Source of the DNA: Rhizobium giardinii bv. giardinii H152 | GTDB taxonomy: Bacteria > Pseudomonadota > Alphaproteobacteria > Rhizobiales > Rhizobiaceae | Reading direction: 5' to 3' | Assembly (NCBI RefSeq): GCF_000379605.1 | Contig: NZ_KB902724.1 | Coordinates: 101,867 to 165,866, forward strand | DNA: 64,000 bases | Shown here: in pieces, positions 8,931 to 17,530 of the stretch | Numbering within the stretch: the stretch's first letter is position 1 | Layout: every line of letters starts with the position of its first letter | The notes under the pieces: generated by a model | What the model saw: only the letters and a program-made list of their open reading frames with translations | Told to the model about the DNA's origin: nothing | Database searches by the model: none | Position numbers and translations under genes: made by a program

Positions 8931-9800
8931 ATGGAGATCGTCCCAAAAATCCATGTCCGCAGCCGCTTGAGGGAGATGCTGGTTCGCCTGACGGCCTATG
9001 TGACAATCGTCGTCGCGCTGGTCGTCACGCTTTTCCCGATCTATTGGATCGCGGCGAATTCGTTCAAGTTCGATATCGATATTTTCGCCGTGCCGCCGGA
9101 ATGGGTGCCGAAGAACCCGACGTTGAAGCACTATGACGAAGCCTTCATCCAGCGTCCGTTCCTGCGCTATGCGCTGAACAGCTTTCTCGTCGCCGTCGGA
9201 ACGACCATCGTTTCCGTCTGCTTCGGCACGATGGCCGGCTATGCGCTGGCGCGGTTCAGCTATCCCTGGCAATGGCGCAGGCAGATTTCGTTCTGGATCC
9301 TGTCGACGCGCATGATGCCGCCGATCGTCAGCATCATTCCGCTCTACCTGTTCTTCAACTATTTCGACATGCTCAACACGAAGTCGGCGCTGATCATCGC
9401 CTACACCGCTTTCAACCTGCCGTTTGCGACCTGGATGATGAAGAGCTATTTCCAGGACCTTCCGGTTGAACTGGAGGAGGCGGCGATGGTCGACGGCGAC
9501 ACGCGCTGGGGCGCGTTCCTGCACGTAGCCCTGCCGCTCGCCAGGCCCGGTCTTGCCGCTACCGCCATCTTCTGCCTGATCATCTCGTGGAACGAGTTCC
9601 TGCTGTCCCTCATCATCACCTTGACGGAGCAATCGCAGACTTTGCCGATCGGCATTGCCGGGCGGGTGACGCAGTACAACACCTATTGGGGCGAAATCAG
9701 CGCGGCCGGTTTCATGGCTTGCGTGCCGATCGTCGTCTTCGCCTTCATGGTGCAGAAACATCTCGTCCGGGGATTGTCCCTGGGCGCCGTCAAGGGTTGA
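8931..9800 (+). CDS. Sugar ABC transporter permease, MalG type
   Basis: A 289-residue permease partner. The opening helix VTLFPIYWIAANSFK and the EAA loop EEAAMVDGDTRWGAFLHVAL near residue 183 are typical of MalG-like subunits. It should form a heterodimer with the upstream permease. Its stop is followed 5 bp later by the ATPase start. Confidence 0.88.
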   Translation: MEIVPKIHVRSRLREMLVRLTAYVTIVVALVVTLFPIYWIAANSFKFDIDIFAVPPEWVPKNPTLKHYDEAFIQRPFLRYALNSFLVAVGTTIVSVCFGTMAGYALARFSYPWQWRRQISFWILSTRMMPPIVSIIPLYLFFNYFDMLNTKSALIIAYTAFNLPFATWMMKSYFQDLPVELEEAAMVDGDTRWGAFLHVALPLARPGLAATAIFCLIISWNEFLLSLIITLTEQSQTLPIGIAGRVTQYNTYWGEISAAGFMACVPIVVFAFMVQKHLVRGLSLGAVKG

Positions 9801-9805
9801 GGCCT

Positions 9806-10867
9806 ATGGCGTCCGTCACCTTCAAAAAAGTCTGCAAGAAGTTCGGTGAATTCGTCGCGGTGAACAATTTCACCCTCGAGATCAGAGATAAGGAGTTCCT
9901 CGTTCTGCTCGGCCCCTCAGGCTGCGGCAAGACGACGACCATGCGCATGGTCGCGGGCCTGGAGGAAGCCACCTCGGGCGATATCTACATCGACGCGGAT
10001 CGCATCAATGGCGTCCTGCCCAAGTATCGCGACGTCGCGATGGTTTTCCAGTCCTACGCGCTTTATCCGCACCTGACCGTCGAAGACAATATCGGCTATC
10101 CGCTGAAGATCCGCAAAGTGGAGCCTGCCGAACGCAAGCGGCGAATAGCCGAGGTCGCGCGGCGGGTCGAACTCGACACGATGCTGTCCCGCCTGCCGAA
10201 GGAACTTTCCGGTGGCCAGCGCCAGCGGGTCGCACTCGCGCGCGCGATCGTGCGCACACCGCGTGTCTTTCTGATGGACGAGCCTCTGTCCAACCTCGAC
10301 GCGAAGCTTCGCACCCAGATGCGGGCGGAACTGAAGCATCTCCAGCACGAACTGCAGGTCACGACGATCTATGTCACCCACGATCAGATAGAGGCGATGA
10401 CGCTCGCCCACCGCGTGGCTGTGATGAACAAGGGTGTGATCGAGCAGCTCGGAACGCCGCGGGAAATCTACAACGATCCGCGCACGCTGTTCGTGGCCGG
10501 TTTCATTGGCTCGCCGCCGATGAACCTGATTCCCGGCGAGGTCAAGGAGGGCATCTTCAACAGCGCCGGTTTTCGGGTCGGCGGCTTCGCCCGGGCCAAC
10601 ATTTCCCGCGCCGTACTTGGTGTGCGACCAGAGGACGTCCATGCGGCTCCAGTCGAGGATGACGACGTCAATCTGGTTGCGCCGATCTACTCGGTCGAAC
10701 TCACCGGCGAGAACACGCTCGTCAGCCTGCGGTTGGGTGGTCAACTGATGACCTTGCGCGCCGACAAGAATTTCACCGGTCAGATCGACGAGCAGATCGG
10801 TGTCAAGGTCGCGACAGATCGCGTATTTCTGTACAACGGAGAGACACAAGATCGTGTTGATTTCTAA
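9806..10867 (+). CDS. Sugar ABC transporter ATP-binding protein, MalK/UgpC type
   Basis: A 353-residue ATPase. I chose the ATG at 9806 because MASVTFKKVCKKFGEF is the usual family N-terminus; the frame stays open upstream through the permease gene. Walker A GPSGCGKTT is near residue 39, the signature LSGGQRQR near 135, Walker B VFLMDEP follows, and the switch histidine sits in YVTHDQ. The C-terminal 110 residues form the TOBE/MalK regulatory domain. It powers import by the two preceding permeases and overlaps the start of the next gene. Confidence 0.9.
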   Translation: MASVTFKKVCKKFGEFVAVNNFTLEIRDKEFLVLLGPSGCGKTTTMRMVAGLEEATSGDIYIDADRINGVLPKYRDVAMVFQSYALYPHLTVEDNIGYPLKIRKVEPAERKRRIAEVARRVELDTMLSRLPKELSGGQRQRVALARAIVRTPRVFLMDEPLSNLDAKLRTQMRAELKHLQHELQVTTIYVTHDQIEAMTLAHRVAVMNKGVIEQLGTPREIYNDPRTLFVAGFIGSPPMNLIPGEVKEGIFNSAGFRVGGFARANISRAVLGVRPEDVHAAPVEDDDVNLVAPIYSVELTGENTLVSLRLGGQLMTLRADKNFTGQIDEQIGVKVATDRVFLYNGETQDRVDF

Positions 10868-11624
10868 TGTCTGGGCAGCGGTACTGGTGATGACCGTGGC
10901 ATTTCAAGCCGCTGCCGCTGAAACGAGCCCGATCGTTGGTAATCCACTGATCGAAATTCCAGCAGGGATGTTTGTTTTCGGCCGCGACGAGGGTCTTGAA
11001 AACGAGCGGCCGCGCCGCGTTCTGAAGGGCCTGCCGTTCGCAATCAACCGCACCGAGATCACCAACCGGCAATATGAGCGCTTCGTTCAGGCGACCGGTC
11101 ACCGTCCCGCCTTTTACGCCAATCACCCGCTCCTCGGACTGGACGACCGGCCCGTCGTCGGGGTGAGTTGGGGAGACGCGGAGGCCTTTTGTCGTCACTA
11201 CGGATTGGTCCTGCCGTCGGAGCAGCAGTACGAGCGGGCGGCGCGAGGAACAACGGGTGCCGCGTTTCCATGGGGCGACGGCCCGCCGGATGAGACACGC
11301 GCAAATTCCGGCGCCGACCCCTGCTGTTCCGGCGATGCGCGCGACGGCTATCCGATGACGGCGCCGGCGGAGTCCTTCGTAAGAGGCGCAAGCGACGACG
11401 GCGCCCTCAATCTTGTCGGCAATGTCTGGGAGTGGACCCGCGATCCTTACGGGCCTTATGAAAGCGAGGAGGCGGCCGAGAGCGCCGCAGCATTCCGCGT
11501 GCTACGCGGCGGATCATGGAACAGCGATCGAAACCATCTTACGACAACCTATCGCCTTGCCTACGACCCGGAATTCCGCTTCTCAGCCAATGGAGGCTTC
11601 CGATGCGTTCGCTCTGTGCCCTGA
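10854..11624 (+). CDS. Secreted SUMF1/FGE-fold protein lacking the catalytic cysteines
   Basis: The likely GTG start at 10854 overlaps the ATPase stop and follows GGAGAG; TTG at 10857 is an alternative. The product has about 256 residues with a signal peptide ending AAAA. The fold is that of formylglycine-generating enzyme: IPAGMFVFGRDE, NRTEITNRQYERFVQAT, PVVGVSWGDAEAFC, LPSEQQYERAARG, NLVGNVWEWTRD, and the C-terminal VLRGGSWN ... GGFRCVR. In true FGEs a cysteine pair follows RGGSW; here the stretch is NSDRNHLTTTYRLAY, without cysteine. A CC pair lies earlier in ADPCCSGD. No sulfatase is nearby. It may be a non-enzymatic or different SUMF1-family member acting in the periplasm. Confidence 0.78.
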   Translation: MLISNVWAAVLVMTVAFQAAAAETSPIVGNPLIEIPAGMFVFGRDEGLENERPRRVLKGLPFAINRTEITNRQYERFVQATGHRPAFYANHPLLGLDDRPVVGVSWGDAEAFCRHYGLVLPSEQQYERAARGTTGAAFPWGDGPPDETRANSGADPCCSGDARDGYPMTAPAESFVRGASDDGALNLVGNVWEWTRDPYGPYESEEAAESAAAFRVLRGGSWNSDRNHLTTTYRLAYDPEFRFSANGGFRCVRSVP

Positions 11625-12607
11625 CGGTTGCCGCCGGTTTTCTATTCTTGGCAACATACGCCGGCGCCGAGCCGACGGTTGCCCCCGGCTACAGGCTTGA
11701 GACGTTCAGCACGCCGGGGGCCGCTTTTTCCGGGTTGTCGCGAGATGGCGGGGATCTGCTCGTTACAGATCTCGCCAGTGGCCGCCTTTACCGGCGGGGC
11801 GCAGACGGCAGGCTTGTCGCGTTCGGTCCGAACTTCCCTTTTGGCCGGGACGTGATCGGCGACCCGACCGGTCCCTATCGTGTCGCCCGCGCCGGCAATG
11901 TCCTTATCGTCGCCCAGGGATGGACGCCGGTCGGTTCCGACGAGGGCGCGCTCGACCATGCCCTCCTCGCGCTCGACCGGGCCGGCAAGGCTCGTGTCAT
12001 CAGCAGTGATTTCTGGAATCCGTTCGACTTCATAGTCGCTGATGGAACTTACTACGTGATCGACTCGGCGCGAAACAGCGTGGAACGCCTGCAGGCGGAT
12101 GGCCAGAAAGACACCATCCTCACATTCCGCCGCATGGTCGAGGCGGGGGCGCTGCGGCGCCTGTCGCCGACCGAATTCACCGAGGGCGAGAGCTATGTAG
12201 TCGACGCGGTGCCGACCGGTATCGGGCTTCGCGAGGGCCGCCTCTTTATAGCGTTGTTCGGTGGCTTTCCGTTCGTTGCCGGGACGGGAAAGATCGTTTC
12301 GATCCCCAAGGCGGGTGGGGTGCAAATGCCCAGGCTGGACGTCGAAGGCCTGAATGCACCGGTGAGCATCGCCGTCGAAGTTAACGGCGACATGCTTGTC
12401 CTCGAACACGGGACCTTCGATCAGAAGGACGGCTTCCGCAAGGGCAGCGGCCGGTTGCTCCAACTGGAGAAAATAACTGGCCGTCGAACAGTTATTCTCG
12501 ACGGACTGACGCGACCGGTGTCCGTTCTCGTCTGGGACGAGCGGCGTCTCGTTGTTTCCGAACTGGGCGGGAATCTCCATTTTTTAACACGGGAGCCGGC
12601 TCCCTGA
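11603..12607 (+). CDS. ScyD/ScyE-like secreted beta-propeller protein
   Basis: The start at 11603 is preceded by GGAGG and overlaps the SUMF1-fold gene by 22 bp. The product has 334 residues, with a signal peptide MRSLCALTVAAGFLFLATYA and cleavage near AGA. The mature part has repeated propeller blades (DGGDLLVTDLASGRLYRR, DGTYYVIDSARNSVERL, SIAVEVNGDMLVLEHG). This layout matches the ScyD/ScyE family, first named in the scytonemin cluster of cyanobacteria but widespread without that pathway. Translational coupling suggests it works with the SUMF1-fold protein and the ABC importer, perhaps on a lactone-like or modified sugar. That last point is inference. Confidence 0.72.
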   Translation: MRSLCALTVAAGFLFLATYAGAEPTVAPGYRLETFSTPGAAFSGLSRDGGDLLVTDLASGRLYRRGADGRLVAFGPNFPFGRDVIGDPTGPYRVARAGNVLIVAQGWTPVGSDEGALDHALLALDRAGKARVISSDFWNPFDFIVADGTYYVIDSARNSVERLQADGQKDTILTFRRMVEAGALRRLSPTEFTEGESYVVDAVPTGIGLREGRLFIALFGGFPFVAGTGKIVSIPKAGGVQMPRLDVEGLNAPVSIAVEVNGDMLVLEHGTFDQKDGFRKGSGRLLQLEKITGRRTVILDGLTRPVSVLVWDERRLVVSELGGNLHFLTREPAP

Positions 12608-12649
12608 CGCAGTCTCACCACGCGGCCAGCGAGGTGTCGTAGCATCAAG

Positions 12650-13549
12650 CTAAATCTTGCGAACCGGGATCGTCAGGCCTGGTCTCCTGTCCATCGCCGA
12701 TCGGTGAACGGCAATGATGTTGCGAGCCGGCCAGGGGCGATGCTCCAGCACCGAATCCGCATCGAAAGCAGTGACCTCATAGAGGACAATCTCATTCGGA
12801 TGATAATAGAAGAATCGGTAACCATATGTGGCAAGCTTGGCGTACCACGGCAGCGATCCCAACCCAAGCAGGAGGATCAATATGTCGGCTCCGCCTCCGG
12901 CCAGAAAAGCCGCGGCTCCCTCAATGACCTGCGGTTCGAATCCCGCGACATTGATCTTGAGGACGGAGACATGTTCCAATCCCCGCTCCTGAAAATCGGC
13001 GCTCAATGTGCGAACCGAGACGCGCTCTGTGCCGGTTTCACGAATGCCGCTCATCCAGGTGCTTGGGGTGGTTTCGAAATAGGCTTCCGATTCGGCGTTT
13101 GAGAAGGCGATCCTGTGGACCTCCACCCTGTCGCTGACATTGTTGCGGACGATATTCCTCGACAAGGCAGCCACATTTGCGGAACTCGGCTCGAAAGCGT
13201 GGACCTTGGCCGCGGGGAGCGTGGTGGCAAATAGGGTGAACTGGCCAATTGCTGCGCCGACATCGGCGACGATCCAATCCGGACGATGAACCTTGCGAAG
13301 AAACGCGAATTCCGGATCGATGAAATCCCCAAACGCCAGAAGCGCGCGCGGGACCTGGCTCGGAAAGGCGAATTCGAGAACTGGGCCGGAGCGCAACTCT
13401 ATCTCGCTTCTGCGGGGTCGGCGAAGATATAGATAGCCTATCCGCACTGCGCCTCTCGCAGCGGCTCCCATGCCAACGACGCGTCGTCCCCACAGTATCT
13501 TGTCGCTGAAATTGCGCGCCTTGGCGAGAAGTGCCGGGACCGTGTTCAT
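12650..13549 (-). CDS. FkbM family methyltransferase
   Basis: A class I SAM-dependent methyltransferase of about 299 residues. The SAM-binding loop WIVADVGAAIGQFTLFA is near residue 95, followed by KVHAFEPSSANVAALSRNI and the FkbM signature VSVLKINVAGFEPQVIEGA. FkbM enzymes O-methylate sugars of surface polysaccharides or natural products. The start is uncertain: the frame stays open to a GTG at 13705 and neither start has a convincing ribosome site. It is convergent with the propeller gene and divergent from the O-antigen-ligase-like gene, which supports a surface-glycan role. Confidence 0.75.
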   Translation of the reverse strand: MNTVPALLAKARNFSDKILWGRRVVGMGAAARGAVRIGYLYLRRPRRSEIELRSGPVLEFAFPSQVPRALLAFGDFIDPEFAFLRKVHRPDWIVADVGAAIGQFTLFATTLPAAKVHAFEPSSANVAALSRNIVRNNVSDRVEVHRIAFSNAESEAYFETTPSTWMSGIRETGTERVSVRTLSADFQERGLEHVSVLKINVAGFEPQVIEGAAAFLAGGGADILILLLGLGSLPWYAKLATYGYRFFYYHPNEIVLYEVTAFDADSVLEHRPWPARNIIAVHRSAMDRRPGLTIPVRKI

Positions 13550-13838
13550 CCTGCAGGGCCATCCATCGAATGCAGTTGTTGGAAGGGTCGAAGGATAGCA
13601 ACTGTCCCGACGCTGCAAACCCCGGGAGAAAGGCGTAGCGGTGCCCTGCCTCCAGGCAGTAAACCATACATCGTTCGGCTTAGTCCTTGCCCCTAACGCT
13701 GCCACAATCGCTCCAATGCGCTAAGGCCTGAGCAATTCGACCATATGGACGGCGCAGACACGGGCTGCTGAAGTGACCCTTGCCATTCGGGGAGCGTGGC
13801 GCGATGCGATGTTCAAGCAGGTTGGAGTGCGAGAGGTC

Positions 13839-15287
13839 ATGAAAGCTGCGGCTAGATCGCATGTCACGTCACCACGCTCTACTGTTCGGCCTCTGGTGTC
13901 TCGTCGTCTAAAGGCGAGATCCCGTGTGACGGCTGAGCCGGCGACAACGCGAAAAGCGCTTCCCTGGCTTGTCGTTGCGTTTCTGATTGGCGTGTTCATT
14001 CCCTGGCTATGGACGATAGGACCCCTACTGCTCCTTCCTTACCGGGTGGCACTGCTTGCCGGGTTCCTGCCTTGCATGTTCCTGTGGCTTGCCGGAAGGG
14101 CGGGTAGAATCCGGGCGCCGGATATCCTGATCATTCTCTACAGCATCTGGTGTCCGATAAGCCTCTTTGTCGTGCACGACGCACAGGTCGCTTTGCAGTC
14201 AGGCGGCATAATCGTCGTGGAGACTGCGGGTGCCTATTTTTTAGGACGATGTTTCATCCGCGGGCCCGATCAGTTTTACGCCATGACGCGGCTGTTGTTC
14301 GTGCTCGTCGCGATCATGCTGCCTTTCGCGTTGGTGGAAACGATCACAAACGCCAATGTCTCGTTGGACGTCTTCTCAAGGTTTTTCCCGACGCATCCCG
14401 AAGCGATCAAGGACCCCCGATGGGGATTGCGGCGCGTCCAAGGTGTTTTCGAGCATCCGATCCTTTTCGGCGTGTCCTGCGGCGCAATCCTCGCGCTCGT
14501 CCATCTGGTGCTTGGTGGAGAAATATCGGCGGCGAAGCGGTGGTTCGCCACCCTGACCGTATTGCTCACGGCCAGCCTGTCCCTGTCTTCGGGGCCACTG
14601 ACGGCGATTGTCGCCCAGGTGTCTCTCCTGTTCTGGAACTGGCTGCTCGCCAAGGATGCCAGGCGCTGGCAATATTTGTGGGTCATCTTGCTGTCCATGT
14701 ACGCGTTCATAGAGCTGGCATCCAACCAGACCGTCTTTGAGTTTCTCCTGACCTATTTTTCCTTTGAGCCGGCTTCCGCCTATTATCGAGTCCTCATATG
14801 GGAATTTGGATCCCAATCCGCGTTGAACCATCCGATCTTCGGTGTGGGGTACGGTCGATGGGACCGGCCTGAGTGGATGCCGCCAAGCATCGATATGTAT
14901 TGGCTGTATCACGCGATACTTTTTGGCATTCCGGCGGGGATCTTTATGATGGGCGGCTTCCTGACCATGGTTGCGTCCGTCGCGTTCACAAAGGAAACCG
15001 ACGAGCGACGCCTGCGGTATCGGACGGCTTACCTGATCGTGATGACGGGGTATTTTCTCGTCGGCTGGACGGTTCACTTCTGGAACGCAACCTATGTTCT
15101 CTTTCTCTTCCTTCTCGGCAGCGGCAGTTGGCTGCTAGGGGATGTCGTGAACGCGAACCTGGGATCTGCGCGAACACGAGAAATCAACCGGTCGTCGCGC
15201 AGCCGCGGCAGCGCCAGAGACGAAGATTGCAATGGCGCTGATCCTGGCTTGACGGACGGCGCCGAGAGAAATCCGAAAAAGCGGTGA
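13839..15287 (+). CDS. O-antigen ligase/polymerase-like membrane protein
   Basis: About 482 residues from the ATG at 13839, which has GGAG at good spacing; GTG 13773 and ATG 13809 are in-frame alternatives. About ten to twelve hydrophobic helices are seen, with a long loop around HPEAIKDPRWGLRRVQGVFEHP followed by ILFGVSCG. The arginine-rich loop and later NHPIFGVGYGRW motif are typical of the Wzy/WaaL (O-antigen ligase) superfamily. Such proteins polymerise or ligate lipid-linked glycans in the periplasm. The N-terminal 60 residues are basic and cytoplasmic, and the C-terminal 40 are hydrophilic. It stands alone, so its exact glycan is unknown. Confidence 0.72.
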   Translation: MKAAARSHVTSPRSTVRPLVSRRLKARSRVTAEPATTRKALPWLVVAFLIGVFIPWLWTIGPLLLLPYRVALLAGFLPCMFLWLAGRAGRIRAPDILIILYSIWCPISLFVVHDAQVALQSGGIIVVETAGAYFLGRCFIRGPDQFYAMTRLLFVLVAIMLPFALVETITNANVSLDVFSRFFPTHPEAIKDPRWGLRRVQGVFEHPILFGVSCGAILALVHLVLGGEISAAKRWFATLTVLLTASLSLSSGPLTAIVAQVSLLFWNWLLAKDARRWQYLWVILLSMYAFIELASNQTVFEFLLTYFSFEPASAYYRVLIWEFGSQSALNHPIFGVGYGRWDRPEWMPPSIDMYWLYHAILFGIPAGIFMMGGFLTMVASVAFTKETDERRLRYRTAYLIVMTGYFLVGWTVHFWNATYVLFLFLLGSGSWLLGDVVNANLGSARTREINRSSRSRGSARDEDCNGADPGLTDGAERNPKKR

Positions 15288-15423
15288 CGTCCCTTTACCG
15301 CCGCGGCTGCATGAGTCTGGCAACGCGGATATAGCGACTACCGCTGGTCGCCTCACGCTGGAGGCTGTGCGGTTTTCGAACAATTCCGTGGCCTAAAGCG
15401 ATCTCTTGAACTAGCCTTCGGGA

Positions 15424-16374
15424 ATGTCGAAGTCCGATTCGCAAATTGTACGGCTGGATCGAATGCCTGTTGTGCCCGCATGGGCAGTTGCACGCGTTCC
15501 CGTAAGCAGCGACACAGAAGCCGCCTTCCTGGCGGGAGCGGCCTTGAATACGCTCGACAATCTGGTGCGGCTCCAACCGGATTGGGCTGGGGTCTGGCGT
15601 CAGCGCCTGGCACTGAAATGTGCCGTATCCGCGGTGCGGCTTACGGGCCGATCCGAGGATGAGGCGGCCTTGCGGGACGTCTGGGTTTTGCGTGGGGCCG
15701 GCGATGATCTGGGCCCTGCCGGCTCCATCTTTGCGGCCTATAAGCGGCTAGCGGCCCGGTCGGTGCCAATCGACATGAAGGTGCTGCGCGAACTCACCGA
15801 TCTCTTCACGATCCGCTGGAGTGACGAGCTTGCCGCCATCCCGGCCATGACCGATGACCTCAATCAAGCCGGGCGGATGGCTCCCTTTGCCGCCGCCGCG
15901 ATCGTGGCGGAGGTTTTGTCCGTTCGTCCCGATGCCGAGGCGCTCGCCTGGTGGCTGGCCGACTGGGTGCTGGCGCAAAGACTAAACTGGGATCGCCCGA
16001 TCCCGCTCTTGATGGCGCACCGCGCTTCACCCGCGTTTCGTCTCGAGGCGGGGAGGGGGCGTGTGCGCCCGGCAGAGCCGGGATTTGAGCGGGCGGTGTG
16101 TCTTGCTCTGGCGCAGGCGTCGGCCGAGGCATGCCGGCTGGCGTCCGAGCTCGCCAGGCGTGCGGATCGGCTGGTGGCCGTTGCGCCGAAGCTGCGGGCC
16201 AAGGGTGCAGGCGAGGCAATCCGTATCCTGCTCGACGAGGATGCGGTTTCCGGTGCGTTGCGGACCGCAAGGCTGTCGCGCTGGGCCAGCCGTCGACTGT
16301 TTGAGCGCCTAATCGAATTCGATGCTGTGCGCGAATTGTCCGGGCGATCGACGTTCAGGATCTACGGTTTATAA
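15424..16374 (+). CDS. DUF1403 family protein
   Basis: A 316-residue, alanine- and arginine-rich, largely helical protein. The sequence matches the DUF1403 family, found mostly in Rhizobiales and often on plasmids next to an ScpB paralogue. A proline-rich start (VVPAWAVARVPV) is followed by AAFLAGAALNTLDNLVR and a helical domain with PILLMAHRASPAFR-like segments. Its function is unknown. It lies 2 bp before the ScpB gene, so the two are one operon and may work in replicon segregation or condensation. Confidence 0.72.
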   Translation: MSKSDSQIVRLDRMPVVPAWAVARVPVSSDTEAAFLAGAALNTLDNLVRLQPDWAGVWRQRLALKCAVSAVRLTGRSEDEAALRDVWVLRGAGDDLGPAGSIFAAYKRLAARSVPIDMKVLRELTDLFTIRWSDELAAIPAMTDDLNQAGRMAPFAAAAIVAEVLSVRPDAEALAWWLADWVLAQRLNWDRPIPLLMAHRASPAFRLEAGRGRVRPAEPGFERAVCLALAQASAEACRLASELARRADRLVAVAPKLRAKGAGEAIRILLDEDAVSGALRTARLSRWASRRLFERLIEFDAVRELSGRSTFRIYGL

Positions 16375-16376
16375 TC

Positions 16377-17072
16377 ATGGCAAGGCAAGCAGATGCAGCC
16401 AGGGCCGGAAGGGCGGAACGATCGCGCAGAGGTTCAGACAATGTGCTCCTCGACACCGAGCTTGCCGACCTGCCGCCGGAGTTGCGCTGGCGCGAATGGA
16501 TGCAGCGGGTCGAGGCGGTCATCTTCGCTTCGGCGATTCCGGTGCCGCGCGAAACGCTGGCGCGGGTCGTTGGCCGCAATTGCAGTGTCGATTTGCTGAT
16601 CGATGACCTGCGCGAGGAACTGCGCGACCGGCCGTATGAGCTTGTATCCGTCGCCGGCGGCTGGCAGCATCGTACCAAACCCGCTCATGCCGGCGTAATC
16701 CGCGCATCCGGCGCGCCAACGCGGGCAACCGCCGATCTGAATACCAACGAGGCCGCCGTTTTGATGGCGATCGGCTATTTCCAGCCGGTGACGCGCGCAG
16801 AACTTTCGAAGATCTTCGGGAAAGAAATCAGCCGCGACCTGATCGGCAGCCTGCGTTCGCTCGAGCTGATCGCTTCGGGTCCACGCAGCCCCCAGCCCGG
16901 GGCCCCTTACACTTACGTGACGACGCCCGCATTCCTGTCAGCCTTCGGCTTCGACACCCTGCGTGATCTGCCCGACATTGAGATGCTGGAGGACGCGGGG
17001 CTGCTCGGCCGCGATAGAATGATGTCCGCGGATCTCGCAACGCCAATGCCTGAGGAAGGCGACGAGGAATAG
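16377..17072 (+). CDS. scpB: ScpB-like segregation and condensation protein
   Basis: A 231-residue protein. RVEAVIFASAIPVPRETLARVV opens the first winged helix, followed by the YELVSVAGGWQHRTKPAHA segment typical of ScpB. The second winged helix includes NTNEAAVLMAIGYFQPVTRAEL and LRSLELIASGPRSPQPG. In condensin, ScpB binds ScpA and the SMC ATPase. Here no scpA is adjacent and DUF1403 takes that place, so this is probably the plasmid-type paralogue rather than the housekeeping copy. The C-terminus is acidic. Confidence 0.78.
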   Translation: MARQADAARAGRAERSRRGSDNVLLDTELADLPPELRWREWMQRVEAVIFASAIPVPRETLARVVGRNCSVDLLIDDLREELRDRPYELVSVAGGWQHRTKPAHAGVIRASGAPTRATADLNTNEAAVLMAIGYFQPVTRAELSKIFGKEISRDLIGSLRSLELIASGPRSPQPGAPYTYVTTPAFLSAFGFDTLRDLPDIEMLEDAGLLGRDRMMSADLATPMPEEGDEE

Positions 17073-17113
17073 ACCGACGACCTCTGCCGGGAGGATTTGC
17101 GATAAGCGTCCTC

Positions 17114-17446
17114 CTACGAGGTGGGATATTCGTTCGCCGTGAAAACATGATGATGGACGCGCCCCTTGAACATCTCAAGCAATCCGCCGGTGACAGCGCG
17201 ACTTTCGAAGCGCACATCCGACTGTAGTGCCCTGTTGCACGTCTCGATGTCGGGATAGCGGATGGCGAGCGCCATGGCGAAGGTTGGTGCCCCCTCGTCG
17301 CGGTCGGCGCCGTCCAGCACGCGCACTTCCTCGGCGCCCGGAAACCGGGTCCAGAGCGGGACAAGCTTTTCTTTCACGTAAGTGCGAAATTCGGCTTCCT
17401 TGCCTGGATGGATTTCCCCCTCGAAGAGGGCATAGCGAATGATCAT
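17114..17446 (-). CDS. Small dimeric alpha/beta-barrel protein, EthD-like
   Basis: A 110-residue protein: MIIRYALFEGEIHPGKEAEFRTYV begins a ferredoxin-like fold, and the C-terminus has a histidine cluster (GRVHHHVF). The size and layout fit stress-responsive or EthD-type dimeric alpha/beta barrels, which act as mutarotase-like, degradative or unknown proteins. It is the last gene after the ribose-type ABC importer, but a strong terminator separates them, so its expression may be lower or independent. I assign no specific reaction. Confidence 0.6.
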   Translation of the reverse strand: MIIRYALFEGEIHPGKEAEFRTYVKEKLVPLWTRFPGAEEVRVLDGADRDEGAPTFAMALAIRYPDIETCNRALQSDVRFESRAVTGGLLEMFKGRVHHHVFTANEYPTS

Positions 17447-17484
17447 GGGATTGCTTCCGGTTGGCGGGATGTCTGACGGTCGAA

Positions 17485-17513
17485 GAAAAAAATGGGCACC
17501 ATTCGCGGTGCCC
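17485..17513 (-). terminator. Rho-independent terminator after the ribose-type binding protein
   Basis: On the minus strand GGGCACC, loop GCGAAT, GGTGCCC is followed by ATTTTTTTCTT. This is the clearest intrinsic terminator in the window and closes the transporter operon 18 bp after the binding-protein stop. Confidence 0.85.
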
Positions 17514-17530
17514 AGTTGCTGGGAGGGCTG

